This document shows, one piece after another, positions 1 to 5,408 of a stretch of DNA of 6,020 nucleotides. The position numbers and the translations under genes are program-made. Source of the DNA: Acidimicrobiales bacterium (GTDB lineage: Bacteria > Actinomycetota > Acidimicrobiia > Acidimicrobiales > RAAP-2); the NCBI GenBank assembly GCA_017883125.1, contig JADGOD010000180.1, forward strand, positions 1-6,020, given 5' to 3'. Each line of letters starts with the position of its first letter. Position 1 is the stretch's first letter. The notes beneath the pieces are model-generated. The model did not search any database and had not been told where the DNA came from. It saw only the letters and a program-made list of their open reading frames with translations.

Positions 1-154
1 CTACGCCAAGGATGTTCCGGACCACCGCCAAAATCATAAGGCTGCCGCTGGATGATAAGGAGGTCCTGTTCTCAGGTATCCACAATGTGCCTCAGGGACA
101 CCCGCCAAACCACCCGTAGCGGGCCTCTGCCCAAGTGTTCAGTGGCCGGAAGTC
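1..154. other. Left-edge stretch without a callable gene
   Basis: No convincing gene is visible. On the plus strand a frame open from base 2 ends in tandem stops TGA TAA (53-58) and would encode a tail ending DHRQNHKAAAG; its third positions are only about half G/C, unlike the genes nearby, so it is a weak candidate for the C-terminus of a gene entering from the left. On the minus strand an ATG at 37-35 opens a hydrophobic start (MILAVVRNILGV) that runs off the window; no ribosome-binding site precedes it. A 4-bp hairpin (CCCG/CGGG, 113-123) lies downstream of the GNAT stop and lacks a T-run. A perfect AAGGAGGT (57-64) has no start codon at usable spacing. Confidence 0.3.
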
Positions 155-598
155 TCAGCCCTCCAAAGAGAATCTGTACACATTGGTGGCCCGCTCCTCG
201 AAGCCCAGTCGCTGATACAGCCGGTTCGCTGCCTCACGCGAGGGGTTCGAGGTGAGGTCCACGGTCCGCGCTCCCGCCCTTCGGGCTCGCTCGATGGCGG
301 CGTGACAGAGGGCGGCACCGATGCCCGCTCCTCGCACCTGATCATCGACGATCACGTCTTCGATCCAGGCTCGCACCCCCGAGGGGATCCGGAAGACCGC
401 CAACGTGAGGGTGCCGACGATCCTGCCGTCACCACGACGAGCCACGAACAGCGATGTCGCCGGTGCCGAGATCATCGTCTCGAGGTCGTAGGCCTCTGGA
501 ACGGGTGCCGACGTCGACAGCTGAGGGAGCAGCCGGCGGATGGCGCTCAGCAGCTCAGGGTCGGCGACGATCGCCTCTTCGACGGTGACCTCGCTCAT
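155..598 (-). CDS. GNAT-family N-acetyltransferase
   Basis: A 147-residue single-domain GNAT protein, predicted to be cytoplasmic and to transfer an acyl group from acyl-CoA to an amine; the acceptor cannot be read from the sequence. The fold signature is clear. Strand beta-4 (WIEDVIVDDQVRG, about 78-90) leads into the pyrophosphate-binding motif A R-G-A-G-I-G (89-94), then the helix AALCHAAIERARRAG. Motif B is SREAANRLYQRLGFEE (about 120-135), with Tyr128 in the position of the usual general acid and the characteristic LGF. The ATG at 598 is preceded by AGGAGG four bases upstream, a strong ribosome-binding site. It overlaps the NUDIX stop by 4 bases (ATGA), so the two are very likely co-transcribed and translationally coupled. 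The length is typical of stand-alone GNATs. Confidence 0.9.
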   Translation of the reverse strand: MSEVTVEEAIVADPELLSAIRRLLPQLSTSAPVPEAYDLETMISAPATSLFVARRGDGRIVGTLTLAVFRIPSGVRAWIEDVIVDDQVRGAGIGAALCHAAIERARRAGARTVDLTSNPSREAANRLYQRLGFEERATNVYRFSLEG

Positions 599-1293
599 GT
601 GGCCTCCTCGTCCTCTCGCCAGATCGGAGCGCGCACCGAGTCGTAGAGGACGTCGCGAACCTCTCCGCGCAGCGCGGAGAAGACGTGGTCACCCCAACGC
701 TCGATCCCGACCATCGGTGCAGGCAGCGTGTCCTCGGTGAACCACCCGACGTCGGTCACCTCAAGAGGGTGCGGGTTCAAGCTCCCCCCCACGGCGCGGC
801 AGTAGAAGAGGAGTGAGTAGAGCGGGTAGCGGGTCATCCCGAGGCGGAGCCCATCGAGCACGGCGATCAGGCGGACCGGCTCGACCTCGATGCCGGTCTC
901 CTCCTCCACCTCCTTGACCACCACCTCGGCGGCCGAGTAGCCGACGTCGCACCATCCGGTCGGGTAGAGCCACACGCCCGAGTCGGAGCGCTGGATGAGG
1001 AGCAGCTCTCCCTTGTCGTTGCCCACCGCCGCGCCGACCGCCACCTTCGGGGTCACGTAGCCGGGGACGCCCTTGCCCACCCGACCCATCCACTCCTCGA
1101 CATGGCCGACCGAGTCCTCGATCTCGATCCCGCTCTCGGCGGCAGCGACCTTGATGTCGGAGGCGACCTTCAAGACCTCCTCGAACCGTTCCTTCTCGTA
1201 CTGGCTCTCGGTGAACCCGAGGCCGGTCATGGCGATGGCGGCGAGGGTCTCAGACCACCGGCGTAGGACTCGTTCAGGGATGGGGCGTTCCAC
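595..1293 (-). CDS. NUDIX hydrolase with N-terminal helical domain
   Basis: A 232-residue protein expected to hydrolyse a nucleoside diphosphate linked to another moiety (X), possibly ADP-ribose-like; the substrate is not determinable. Residues about 8-70 (LRRWSETLAAIAMTGLGFTESQYEKERFEEV) match the helical N-terminal domain that precedes one NUDIX subgroup (hydrolase of X-linked nucleoside diphosphate, N-terminal). The NUDIX domain covers about 83-215. Its box runs from G113 to I135, ending K-E-V-E-E-E-T-G-I; the metal-binding E128, E131 and E132 are present. Two box positions are unusual: the first Glu (GX5E) is Tyr119 and the Arg of REUXEE is Lys127. The start is GTG at 1293, because an in-frame stop lies at 1311-1309 and the next Met is inside the N-terminal domain. 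A GAGG lies only two bases upstream, a poorly spaced ribosome-binding site. It is first in an operon with the GNAT gene. Confidence 0.9.
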   Translation of the reverse strand: MERPIPERVLRRWSETLAAIAMTGLGFTESQYEKERFEEVLKVASDIKVAAAESGIEIEDSVGHVEEWMGRVGKGVPGYVTPKVAVGAAVGNDKGELLLIQRSDSGVWLYPTGWCDVGYSAAEVVVKEVEEETGIEVEPVRLIAVLDGLRLGMTRYPLYSLLFYCRAVGGSLNPHPLEVTDVGWFTEDTLPAPMVGIERWGDHVFSALRGEVRDVLYDSVRAPIWREDEEAT

Positions 1294-1347
1294 GACCTCG
1301 AACGCTACTCAATACGGTGCCCGACCGTGGAGCGTTGACAGGCCACA

Positions 1348-1524
1348 ATGGAGGGCATGGCTGTGAACGAAGACTGTCGCCACTACGTCAAGCGCGAAGC
1401 GAGCGCCGGCTCCTTCACCGAGCGGTGCAAGCTCGGTGCCAACGAGCCGCTCCCCTTCTCCTGCCCCGAGGGCTGCCTCTTCTACGAGCCCCGTGGGATC
1501 GCTCAGACCGGCTGGCAGGTCTGA
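1348..1524 (+). CDS. Small four-cysteine protein, possible zinc-binding
   Basis: A 58-codon gene of unrecognised function. From the second Met the protein has 55 residues, with cysteines at 7, 24, 36 and 40 and a histidine at 9 (CRHYV...RCKLG...FSCPEGCLFYEPR). The C-x3-C pair plus two upstream Cys suggests a structural zinc site or a small metal-binding fold; this is inference. About 87% of third codon positions are G or C, as expected for a real gene here, so it is unlikely to be chance. An in-frame TGA at 1336-1338 limits the start to ATG 1348 (weak AGG five bases upstream) or ATG 1357 (GGAGG only two bases upstream). I prefer 1348. It is divergent from the NUDIX operon across about 54 bases and lies 80 bases before the TetR gene. 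No signal peptide or membrane segment is seen. Confidence 0.7.
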   Translation: MEGMAVNEDCRHYVKREASAGSFTERCKLGANEPLPFSCPEGCLFYEPRGIAQTGWQV

Positions 1525-1538
1525 GCCCACCCGCAGAC

Positions 1539-1553
1539 GGTCTTCGAGAGACC
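1539..1553 (+). promoter_or_regulatory. Inverted repeat between small gene and tetR; operator or terminator
   Basis: GGTCT-TCGAG-AGACC is a perfect 5-bp inverted repeat with a 5-base centre, starting 14 bases after the small Cys-gene stop. It has no T-run, so it would be a weak terminator. The core TTCGAGAG (1543-1550) recurs exactly at 1593-1600, just before the TetR start codon; the two copies are 50 bases apart. Many TetR regulators bind repeats next to their own promoter, so an operator role is plausible but unproven. Confidence 0.3.
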
Positions 1554-1580
1554 CACGGACGGAGACTCCCGCCGGCCAAG

Positions 1581-1586
1581 TAAAAT
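1581..1586 (+). promoter_or_regulatory. Candidate -10 box for the TetR gene
   Basis: TAAAAT differs from the TATAAT consensus at one base and lies in the only AT-rich patch of the intergenic region, about 20 bases before the GTG start. Transcription would begin near 1593, on the second TTCGAGAG copy. The hexamer 17 bases upstream (GACGGA) is a poor -35, so the call rests on the -10 alone. Confidence 0.4.
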
Positions 1587-1604
1587 GGGATTTTCGAGAG
1601 TGAC

Positions 1605-2237
1605 GTGGTGGCGATGAGCGAAGAGATCAAGGTTTCAGAGAGCCCGGTGCGGGATCAGATCGTGGATGCCGCGCTCGAGGTCCTGCGCGAGTCCGGCCCG
1701 GCACGGGTCCGGGTCCAGGACGTCGCCAAGCGGGCCGAGGTCTCGGCCACCCTCCTCTACTACTACTTCGACGGCAAGAACGCCTTGATCGCCGCGGCCT
1801 ACGCCCGGGACTACGCGCTGATCCTCGAAGACGACGCCGACATGGTCCAGAACGCCTTCGTCGACGCTGCCGGTCCCGATGAGTTCATCGCCAACATCGA
1901 GGCTGCAGCCCGAGACGGCTTCTTGAACCAGGACCGCAGGATGCGACGGATCGATGCCATCGCCGCAGCACAGCACGACCCGACGGTGGCCGCGGCCATC
2001 GTCGAGCCCCAGCGGGCGCTCTTCAACCGCCTGGTCGAGGTGATCAACGGCTGCACCGCCCGTGGCTGGCTCCCTAAGAACATCGACGTCAAGTCGCGCG
2101 CCATGGCGTGGATGGCGCTGCCCATGGGCCTGGTCCAGATCGATCTCCACCCCGGGGTGGAGATCGAGACGAAGGACTTCCTCAATCTTCTCTTCGGACC
2201 TCGTCCCGCGGTGAGCGCATCGCCGACCGAGGCGTAG
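1605..2237 (+). CDS. TetR-family transcriptional regulator
   Basis: A TetR-type repressor of 207-210 residues, the usual length. Counting from the ATG at 1614, residues 12-59 form the DNA-binding domain: helix 1 RDQIVDAALEVLRESG, then VRVQDVAKRAEVSATLLYYYFDGKNALI, with the helix-turn-helix around 32-51 and the hallmark Y-Y-Y-F after the recognition helix. The C-terminal part (about 75-195) is all-helical and resembles the BetI-like ligand-binding half; the ligand is unknown. Possible starts are GTG 1605, GTG 1608 or ATG 1614. Upstream GAGAG (1596-1600) is best spaced for the GTGs, so 1605 is used. Its target may be its own promoter or the small Cys gene. It converges on the NIL-domain gene, with only 4 bases between stop codons, so it is not part of that operon. 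Confidence 0.9.
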   Translation: MVAMSEEIKVSESPVRDQIVDAALEVLRESGPARVRVQDVAKRAEVSATLLYYYFDGKNALIAAAYARDYALILEDDADMVQNAFVDAAGPDEFIANIEAAARDGFLNQDRRMRRIDAIAAAQHDPTVAAAIVEPQRALFNRLVEVINGCTARGWLPKNIDVKSRAMAWMALPMGLVQIDLHPGVEIETKDFLNLLFGPRPAVSASPTEA

Positions 2238-2256
2238 CTCCTCAGCTCTCGAGGAG
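2238..2256. terminator. Weak hairpin at the convergent gene junction
   Basis: CTCCTC (2238-2243) pairs perfectly with GAGGAG (2251-2256) around a 7-base loop. It begins one base after the TetR stop and includes the stop and last codons of the NIL-domain gene, so it could act on transcripts from both sides. No T-run follows on either strand, so intrinsic termination is doubtful. Confidence 0.3.
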
Positions 2257-2490
2257 GTCGCCCAGCAGGTCGACGCCGACCCCTTCGGCTTTCAGCCACT
2301 CGATCGCCGTGTCGATCTGATCGGACTCGCCGTCGAGCTCGCAGATGATCCACCCGATCGAATTGGTGATCTCTGCCCGGCGGATGTCCGGGATCACGTT
2401 GAAATCCCGGATGACGTGGGCGAGGACCGGCTGGCGGACCAGCGCCTCGGGGAACGTCAACTTGACTCGGATGCCGACCTCGGATGCCAT
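2242..2490 (-). CDS. Stand-alone NIL-domain protein
   Basis: An 82-residue protein made almost entirely of one NIL domain, the small ferredoxin-like (beta-alpha-beta) fold found at the C-terminus of the methionine ABC-transporter ATPase MetN and in some sulfur-assimilation ferredoxins. Visible hallmarks are VKLTFPEALVRQPVLAHVIRDFNV (9-32), the I-R-R-A strand (37-40), IGWIICELDG (45-54) and the final helix IDTAIEWLKAEGVGVDLL. It carries a single Cys (50) and no iron-sulfur motif, so it does not itself look like a ferredoxin. The ATG at 2490 lies 11 bases after the larE stop, with no clear ribosome-binding site, suggesting translation from the polycistronic message. It is the last gene of the run. 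A sensory or sulfur-partner role is inference from the neighbouring sulfur transferase. Confidence 0.85.
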   Translation of the reverse strand: MASEVGIRVKLTFPEALVRQPVLAHVIRDFNVIPDIRRAEITNSIGWIICELDGESDQIDTAIEWLKAEGVGVDLLGDLLES

Positions 2491-2501
2491 GATCAGAAAC
2501 G

Positions 2502-3296
2502 CTAGCCCAGCACGCGGTTCAACCGACCCGACCCCAACCCCTCGAGGTCGAGGGCGGCGAACGCGTAGCCCGAGCGCCGGCAGGCCTCCACGATCGCCTC
2601 CCGAGCAGCCAGGGCGTCGTCAAGGCGCTCTGTGGGCACCTCGACGAGCGCCACGGTCCCGTGGTGGCGGACCCTGAGCTCGTCGAACCCGAGGGCCCGC
2701 AGTGCGGCCTCGGCGCTCTCGACGTGGCGCAGGGCACCGAGGGTCACCGGGGTGCCATAGGGAAGGCGCGAGGCGAGGCACGGAGACGCCGGCTTCTCCG
2801 CCGTGGACAGCCCGAGGATCGCCGATGAGGCGCGCACCATCTCCTTGGTCATCCCCACGTCGACCAGGGGGAAGCGCGCTCCTCGCTCCCGGGCCACGTC
2901 CTGGCCGGGTCGGTGGTCCCCGAGATCGTCGAGATTGACCCCGAGCAGGACGGTGGCGCCGCGTGTCGTCGCCAGGGGCTCGAGCGCGTCCATCAGGTGG
3001 GTCTTGCACCACGCGCAGCGGTCGGCCCCGTTGGCGACGTAGCGGGGGTCCTCGATCTCGTGGGTCTCGACCACAAGGTGCTCGAGACCGAGCTCCTCGG
3101 CGAGCATCGAGGCCTCATGGGCCTCCGCGGCGGACATCGACGCCGACGACGCCGTGACGCAGAGGGCGTTCTCCGGCCCGAGCACCTCGGTGGCCACCGC
3201 GGCGAGGTACGTCGAGTCGACGCCGCCGGAGAAGGCGATCACCACCGGGCCGAGCTCCGCCAGATGGGCGGCCAGCGGCTCGGCGGAGGGATCCAT
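2502..3296 (-). CDS. larE: LarE-type ATP-dependent sacrificial sulfur transferase
   Basis: A 264-residue PP-loop ATPase of the LarE family. In lactate racemase maturation LarE activates a pyridinium dinucleotide by adenylation and inserts sulfur, a step toward the nickel-pincer cofactor. The PP-loop S-G-G-V-D-S is at 23-28, the family motif N-L-D-D-L-G-D-H-R-P-G at 121-131 and P-C-L-A-S-R-L-P-Y-G-T-P at 172-183. Three cysteines stand out: C94 and C97 (RCAWCK) and C173 (PCLASR). C173 aligns, by my reading, with the sacrificial Cys of Lactobacillus LarE; the three-Cys pattern fits the homologues reported to use an iron-sulfur cluster instead. The ATG at 3296 is chosen because it overlaps the hemQ stop by one base (TGATG); the open frame extends further upstream but only as out-of-frame hemQ sequence. 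No larA, larB or larC is in view, so the substrate may differ. Confidence 0.85.
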   Translation of the reverse strand: MDPSAEPLAAHLAELGPVVIAFSGGVDSTYLAAVATEVLGPENALCVTASSASMSAAEAHEASMLAEELGLEHLVVETHEIEDPRYVANGADRCAWCKTHLMDALEPLATTRGATVLLGVNLDDLGDHRPGQDVARERGARFPLVDVGMTKEMVRASSAILGLSTAEKPASPCLASRLPYGTPVTLGALRHVESAEAALRALGFDELRVRHHGTVALVEVPTERLDDALAAREAIVEACRRSGYAFAALDLEGLGSGRLNRVLG

Positions 3297-3985
3297 CAGC
3301 GCGAGAGGGTGCCGAGCACCTCGTCGACCGTGCCGACGATCCCGGTGTAGAACGGACCGAACTCGGCGTAGAGGGCGGACGCCTCGTCGAAGCGCATGGT
3401 GTAGACGCACTCCTTGATGTCGTCGGGGGTCCCCCCGAAGAGCGTGACGCCCCACTCGAAGTCGTCGAGGCCCGTCGAGCCAGTGATGACCTGGAGGATC
3501 CGGCCGGCGAACGCACGACCGGACTTGCCGTGCGCCATCATCAGCTCCTTGCGGGCGTCGTAGGGGAGGGAGAACCAGTTGTGGATCTCTCCGCGACGCT
3601 TCGACATCGGGTAGAAGCAGAAGGCGCGGAGGCCCTCGGGGGGCAGCTTGGGGTGCAGGCGCGCCTCGCGCATCTGCTCGGGGACGCCCTGTGAGTACTC
3701 GGAGAGCTCGGTGAGGCTCACGTAGGACTCCGTGACCTCGAGGCCCGAGCGCTCGATCTCGGTCTGCAGGCGGCGCAGGTCCCAGAGGTCCTCGGACAGG
3801 GCCATGACGCAGGCGTCGGCCTTGTGGCCGAGGATCGCTGCGGTGACGACCTGGCCGCCGGCCTTCTCAAGGACGTCCTTGGCGTCGTGGACGATGTCGC
3901 AGTCGACCGCGCCCCTCGCCTTCACGAAGAGGTGCAGCACGCTCCACCCGATGGAGGGGACGAGCGGCTCTGTCTGGGCGATCAT
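3296..3985 (-). CDS. hemQ: HemQ, coproheme decarboxylase
   Basis: A 229-residue member of the chlorite dismutase fold family, matching HemQ (ChdC). It oxidatively decarboxylates two propionates of coproheme with peroxide to give heme b, the last step of the coproporphyrin-dependent heme pathway of monoderm bacteria. Numbered from the ATG at 3985, the catalytic Tyr is Y125 in F-Y-P-M-S-K-R-R, the proximal heme ligand is H152 in M-M-A-H-G-K-S-G-R, and ITGSTGLDDFEWGVTLFGG (167-185) is the usual C-terminal core motif. Q165, 13 residues after the proximal His, falls where Firmicutes enzymes have the distal Gln; H111 (RLHPKLP) is another candidate distal residue. ATGs at 4000, 3991 and 3985 are in frame; 3985 has a G-run about 7 bases upstream and is preferred. 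It is co-transcribed with larE, which it overlaps by one base. Confidence 0.95.
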   Translation of the reverse strand: MIAQTEPLVPSIGWSVLHLFVKARGAVDCDIVHDAKDVLEKAGGQVVTAAILGHKADACVMALSEDLWDLRRLQTEIERSGLEVTESYVSLTELSEYSQGVPEQMREARLHPKLPPEGLRAFCFYPMSKRRGEIHNWFSLPYDARKELMMAHGKSGRAFAGRILQVITGSTGLDDFEWGVTLFGGTPDDIKECVYTMRFDEASALYAEFGPFYTGIVGTVDEVLGTLSR

Positions 3986-4011
3986 CGGCATGCCCCCCAT
4001 GTTACGGGTGC

Positions 4012-4031
4012 CTGGGGCCCCCGGGCCCCAG
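4012..4031 (-). terminator. GC-rich hairpin between trpB2 and hemQ
   Basis: CTGGGGCCC (4012-4020) and GGGCCCCAG (4023-4031) form a perfect 9-base inverted repeat; sterically, 8 pairs with a 4-base loop. It starts 4 bases past the trpB2 stop codon and ends about 27 bases before the preferred hemQ start. No T-run follows on the minus strand, so it is not a classical intrinsic terminator. It could reduce read-through into hemQ or protect the 3' end of a processed trpB2 message. Confidence 0.4.
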
Positions 4032-4034
4032 CGC

Positions 4035-5408
4035 TCAGACGACCTCGGGAATCGTCGAGAGGCCGGCGGCGAGGCGCTCGGCGCTGACGTCCTCGTCGAC
4101 CATCTTGCCCGCCAGGAAGGCGTCGTAGGCGGCGAGATCGAAGTGCCCGTGCCCGCACAGCGCGGTCAGGATCACCATCTCCTCGCCGGTCTCCGCCGCC
4201 CGCTTGGCCTCACGGATGGTGGCAGCCAGGGCGTGGGTCGGCTCGGGGGCCGCCACGATGCCCTCGGTGCGGGCGAACTGGAGGCCGGCGGCGAAGCACT
4301 CGGTCTGGGGCACGGCGATCGCCTCCATGAGCCCGAGCTCGTAGACGTGGCTGATCAGCGGGCTCATCCCGTGGTAGCGCAGGCCACCGGCGTGGATCGG
4401 GTCGGGGATGAAGTCATGCCCGAGCGTGTGCATCTTCATCAGCGGGGTCATCCCGGCGGTGTCCCCGAAGTCGTAGGCGTAGACCCCGCGGGTCAGCGAC
4501 GGGCACGACGCCGGCTCGACGGCACGGATGATCGGCGACATGTTGCCAGCCAGCTTCTCGCGCAGGAACGGGAAGGCCAGCCCGGCGAGGTTCGACCCGC
4601 CACCGGTGCAGCCCACGATGACGTCGGGGGCCTTCTCCCCGGCCTTCTTCAGCTGCAGGATCGCCTCCTCGCCGATGATCGTCTGGTGGAGCAGGACATG
4701 GTTCAGCACGCTGCCGAGGGCGTAGCGGATCTCGGGGTCCTGGGCGGCGACCTCAACGGCCTCGGAGATGGCGATGCCCAGCGAGCCGGGGCTGTTGGGA
4801 TCCGCCGCCAGGATCGCCCGGCCCGACTCGGTCAGCTCGGACGGTGAGCGGTGGATGGTGGCGCCGAAGACCTCGATCATCATGCGGCGGTACGGCTTCT
4901 GGTCGTAGCTCGCACCGACCTGCCAGACCTCGCACTCGAGGCCGAAGAGCGCGCAGGCGAACGCCAGGGCCGTGCCCCACTGGCCCGCACCGGTCTCGGT
5001 GGTCGCCGTATCATTAAAAAACTTGGCGTTGTAGTACGCCTGGGGCACAGCGGTGTTGGGCTTGTGGCTCCCCGCCGGGGAGCCACCCTCGTACTTGTAG
5101 TAGATCCGCGCCGGGGTCTTCAGCGCCGCCTCGAGGCGGTGGGCCCGGAACAGCGGGGTCGGGCGCCACTGGCGGTAGATGTCCAGGACGGCGCCGGGGA
5201 TCTCGATGTAGCGGTCCATCGAGACCTCTTGGAGGATGAGGTCCATCGGGAACAGCGGGGCGAAGTCCTCCGGGCCCGCGGGCTGCAGGGTCCCGGGGTG
5301 CAGCGCCGGCGGCGGCGGGCTGGGCAGGTCGGGCACGAGGTTGTACCACGTGGTCGGCATCTCGGACTCTTCCAAGATGATCTTGTGCTGGCGAACCTGC
5401 TCATCCAT
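4035..5408 (-). CDS. trpB2: TrpB2, tryptophan synthase beta-like PLP enzyme
   Basis: A PLP-dependent enzyme of 457 residues, close to the usual TrpB2 length and longer than classical TrpB. TrpB2 enzymes condense indole, or a related nucleophile, with serine or phosphoserine and often lack a TrpA partner; no trpA is nearby. From the ATG at 5408: the TrpB2-type N-terminus KIILEESEMPTTWYNLVPDLP (9-29), W-R-P-T-P-L (81-86), PLP lysine K116 in G-S-H-K-P-N-T-A, catalytic Glu E138 in T-E-T-G-A-G-Q-W-G, and phosphate-binding G-G-G-S-N (269-273). The ATG is preferred over an upstream TTG at 5465 because AAGGGGGAG lies six bases before it. Residues 130-135 (FFNDTA) are abnormal: they use TTT TTT AAT GAT codons and match an Illumina adapter, so this part is probably not native. 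The function call is unaffected. Confidence 0.93.
   Translation of the reverse strand: MDEQVRQHKIILEESEMPTTWYNLVPDLPSPPPPALHPGTLQPAGPEDFAPLFPMDLILQEVSMDRYIEIPGAVLDIYRQWRPTPLFRAHRLEAALKTPARIYYKYEGGSPAGSHKPNTAVPQAYYNAKFFNDTATTETGAGQWGTALAFACALFGLECEVWQVGASYDQKPYRRMMIEVFGATIHRSPSELTESGRAILAADPNSPGSLGIAISEAVEVAAQDPEIRYALGSVLNHVLLHQTIIGEEAILQLKKAGEKAPDVIVGCTGGGSNLAGLAFPFLREKLAGNMSPIIRAVEPASCPSLTRGVYAYDFGDTAGMTPLMKMHTLGHDFIPDPIHAGGLRYHGMSPLISHVYELGLMEAIAVPQTECFAAGLQFARTEGIVAAPEPTHALAATIREAKRAAETGEEMVILTALCGHGHFDLAAYDAFLAGKMVDEDVSAERLAAGLSTIPEVV
4994..5021 (-). other. Probable Illumina P5 adapter remnant inside trpB2
   Basis: Read on the minus strand, 5021-5016 is TTTTTT, 5015-5004 is AATGATACGGCG and 5003-4994 is ACCACCGAGA. 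The last two parts together reproduce the first 22 bases of the Illumina P5/TruSeq universal adapter, and a T-run in front is the usual form of this contaminant. The 10-base segment ACCACCGAGA could be native, since it encodes the start of the conserved T-T-E-T-G motif; the other 18 bases cannot be explained that way. They translate to FFNDTA, the beginning of a peptide commonly seen in contaminated database entries (FFNDTATTEIYTLSLHD). The Phe codons I checked elsewhere in trpB2 are TTC, not TTT. By comparison with the family, the segment replaces native residues without changing the length or frame. Confidence 0.88.

Noticed and set aside
34..65. Resemblance to the 3' end of 16S rRNA (GCTGGATGATAAGGAGGT)
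   Set aside because: Only a short partial likeness; the order and strand of the anti-Shine-Dalgarno core do not match and no other rRNA sequence is present.
1335..1340. Perfect TTGACA (-35 box) before the small Cys gene
   Set aside because: The bases 16-19 positions downstream (around TGGCTG) do not resemble a -10 box and already lie inside the gene, so the match is probably chance.
1635..2353. Two long minus-strand open frames opposite the TetR gene
   Set aside because: The plus-strand TetR reading has a complete helix-turn-helix and family length; the antisense products show no domain.
3297..3455. Upstream extension of the larE frame to a start at 3455
   Set aside because: The added residues (Arg/His-rich, no family similarity) are hemQ codons read in the wrong frame; the ATG at 3296 fits the family N-terminus and the stop-start overlap.
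3732..4847. Long plus-strand open frame of 371 codons
   Set aside because: It lies antisense to hemQ and trpB2, both with clear catalytic motifs; its translation is low-complexity Gly/Arg/Leu typical of the shadow of a high-GC gene.
5004..5021. FFNDTA as a genuine lineage-specific insertion or recently acquired segment in TrpB2
   Set aside because: The exact match to the adapter, the preceding T-run and the foreign codon use make an artefact much more likely.
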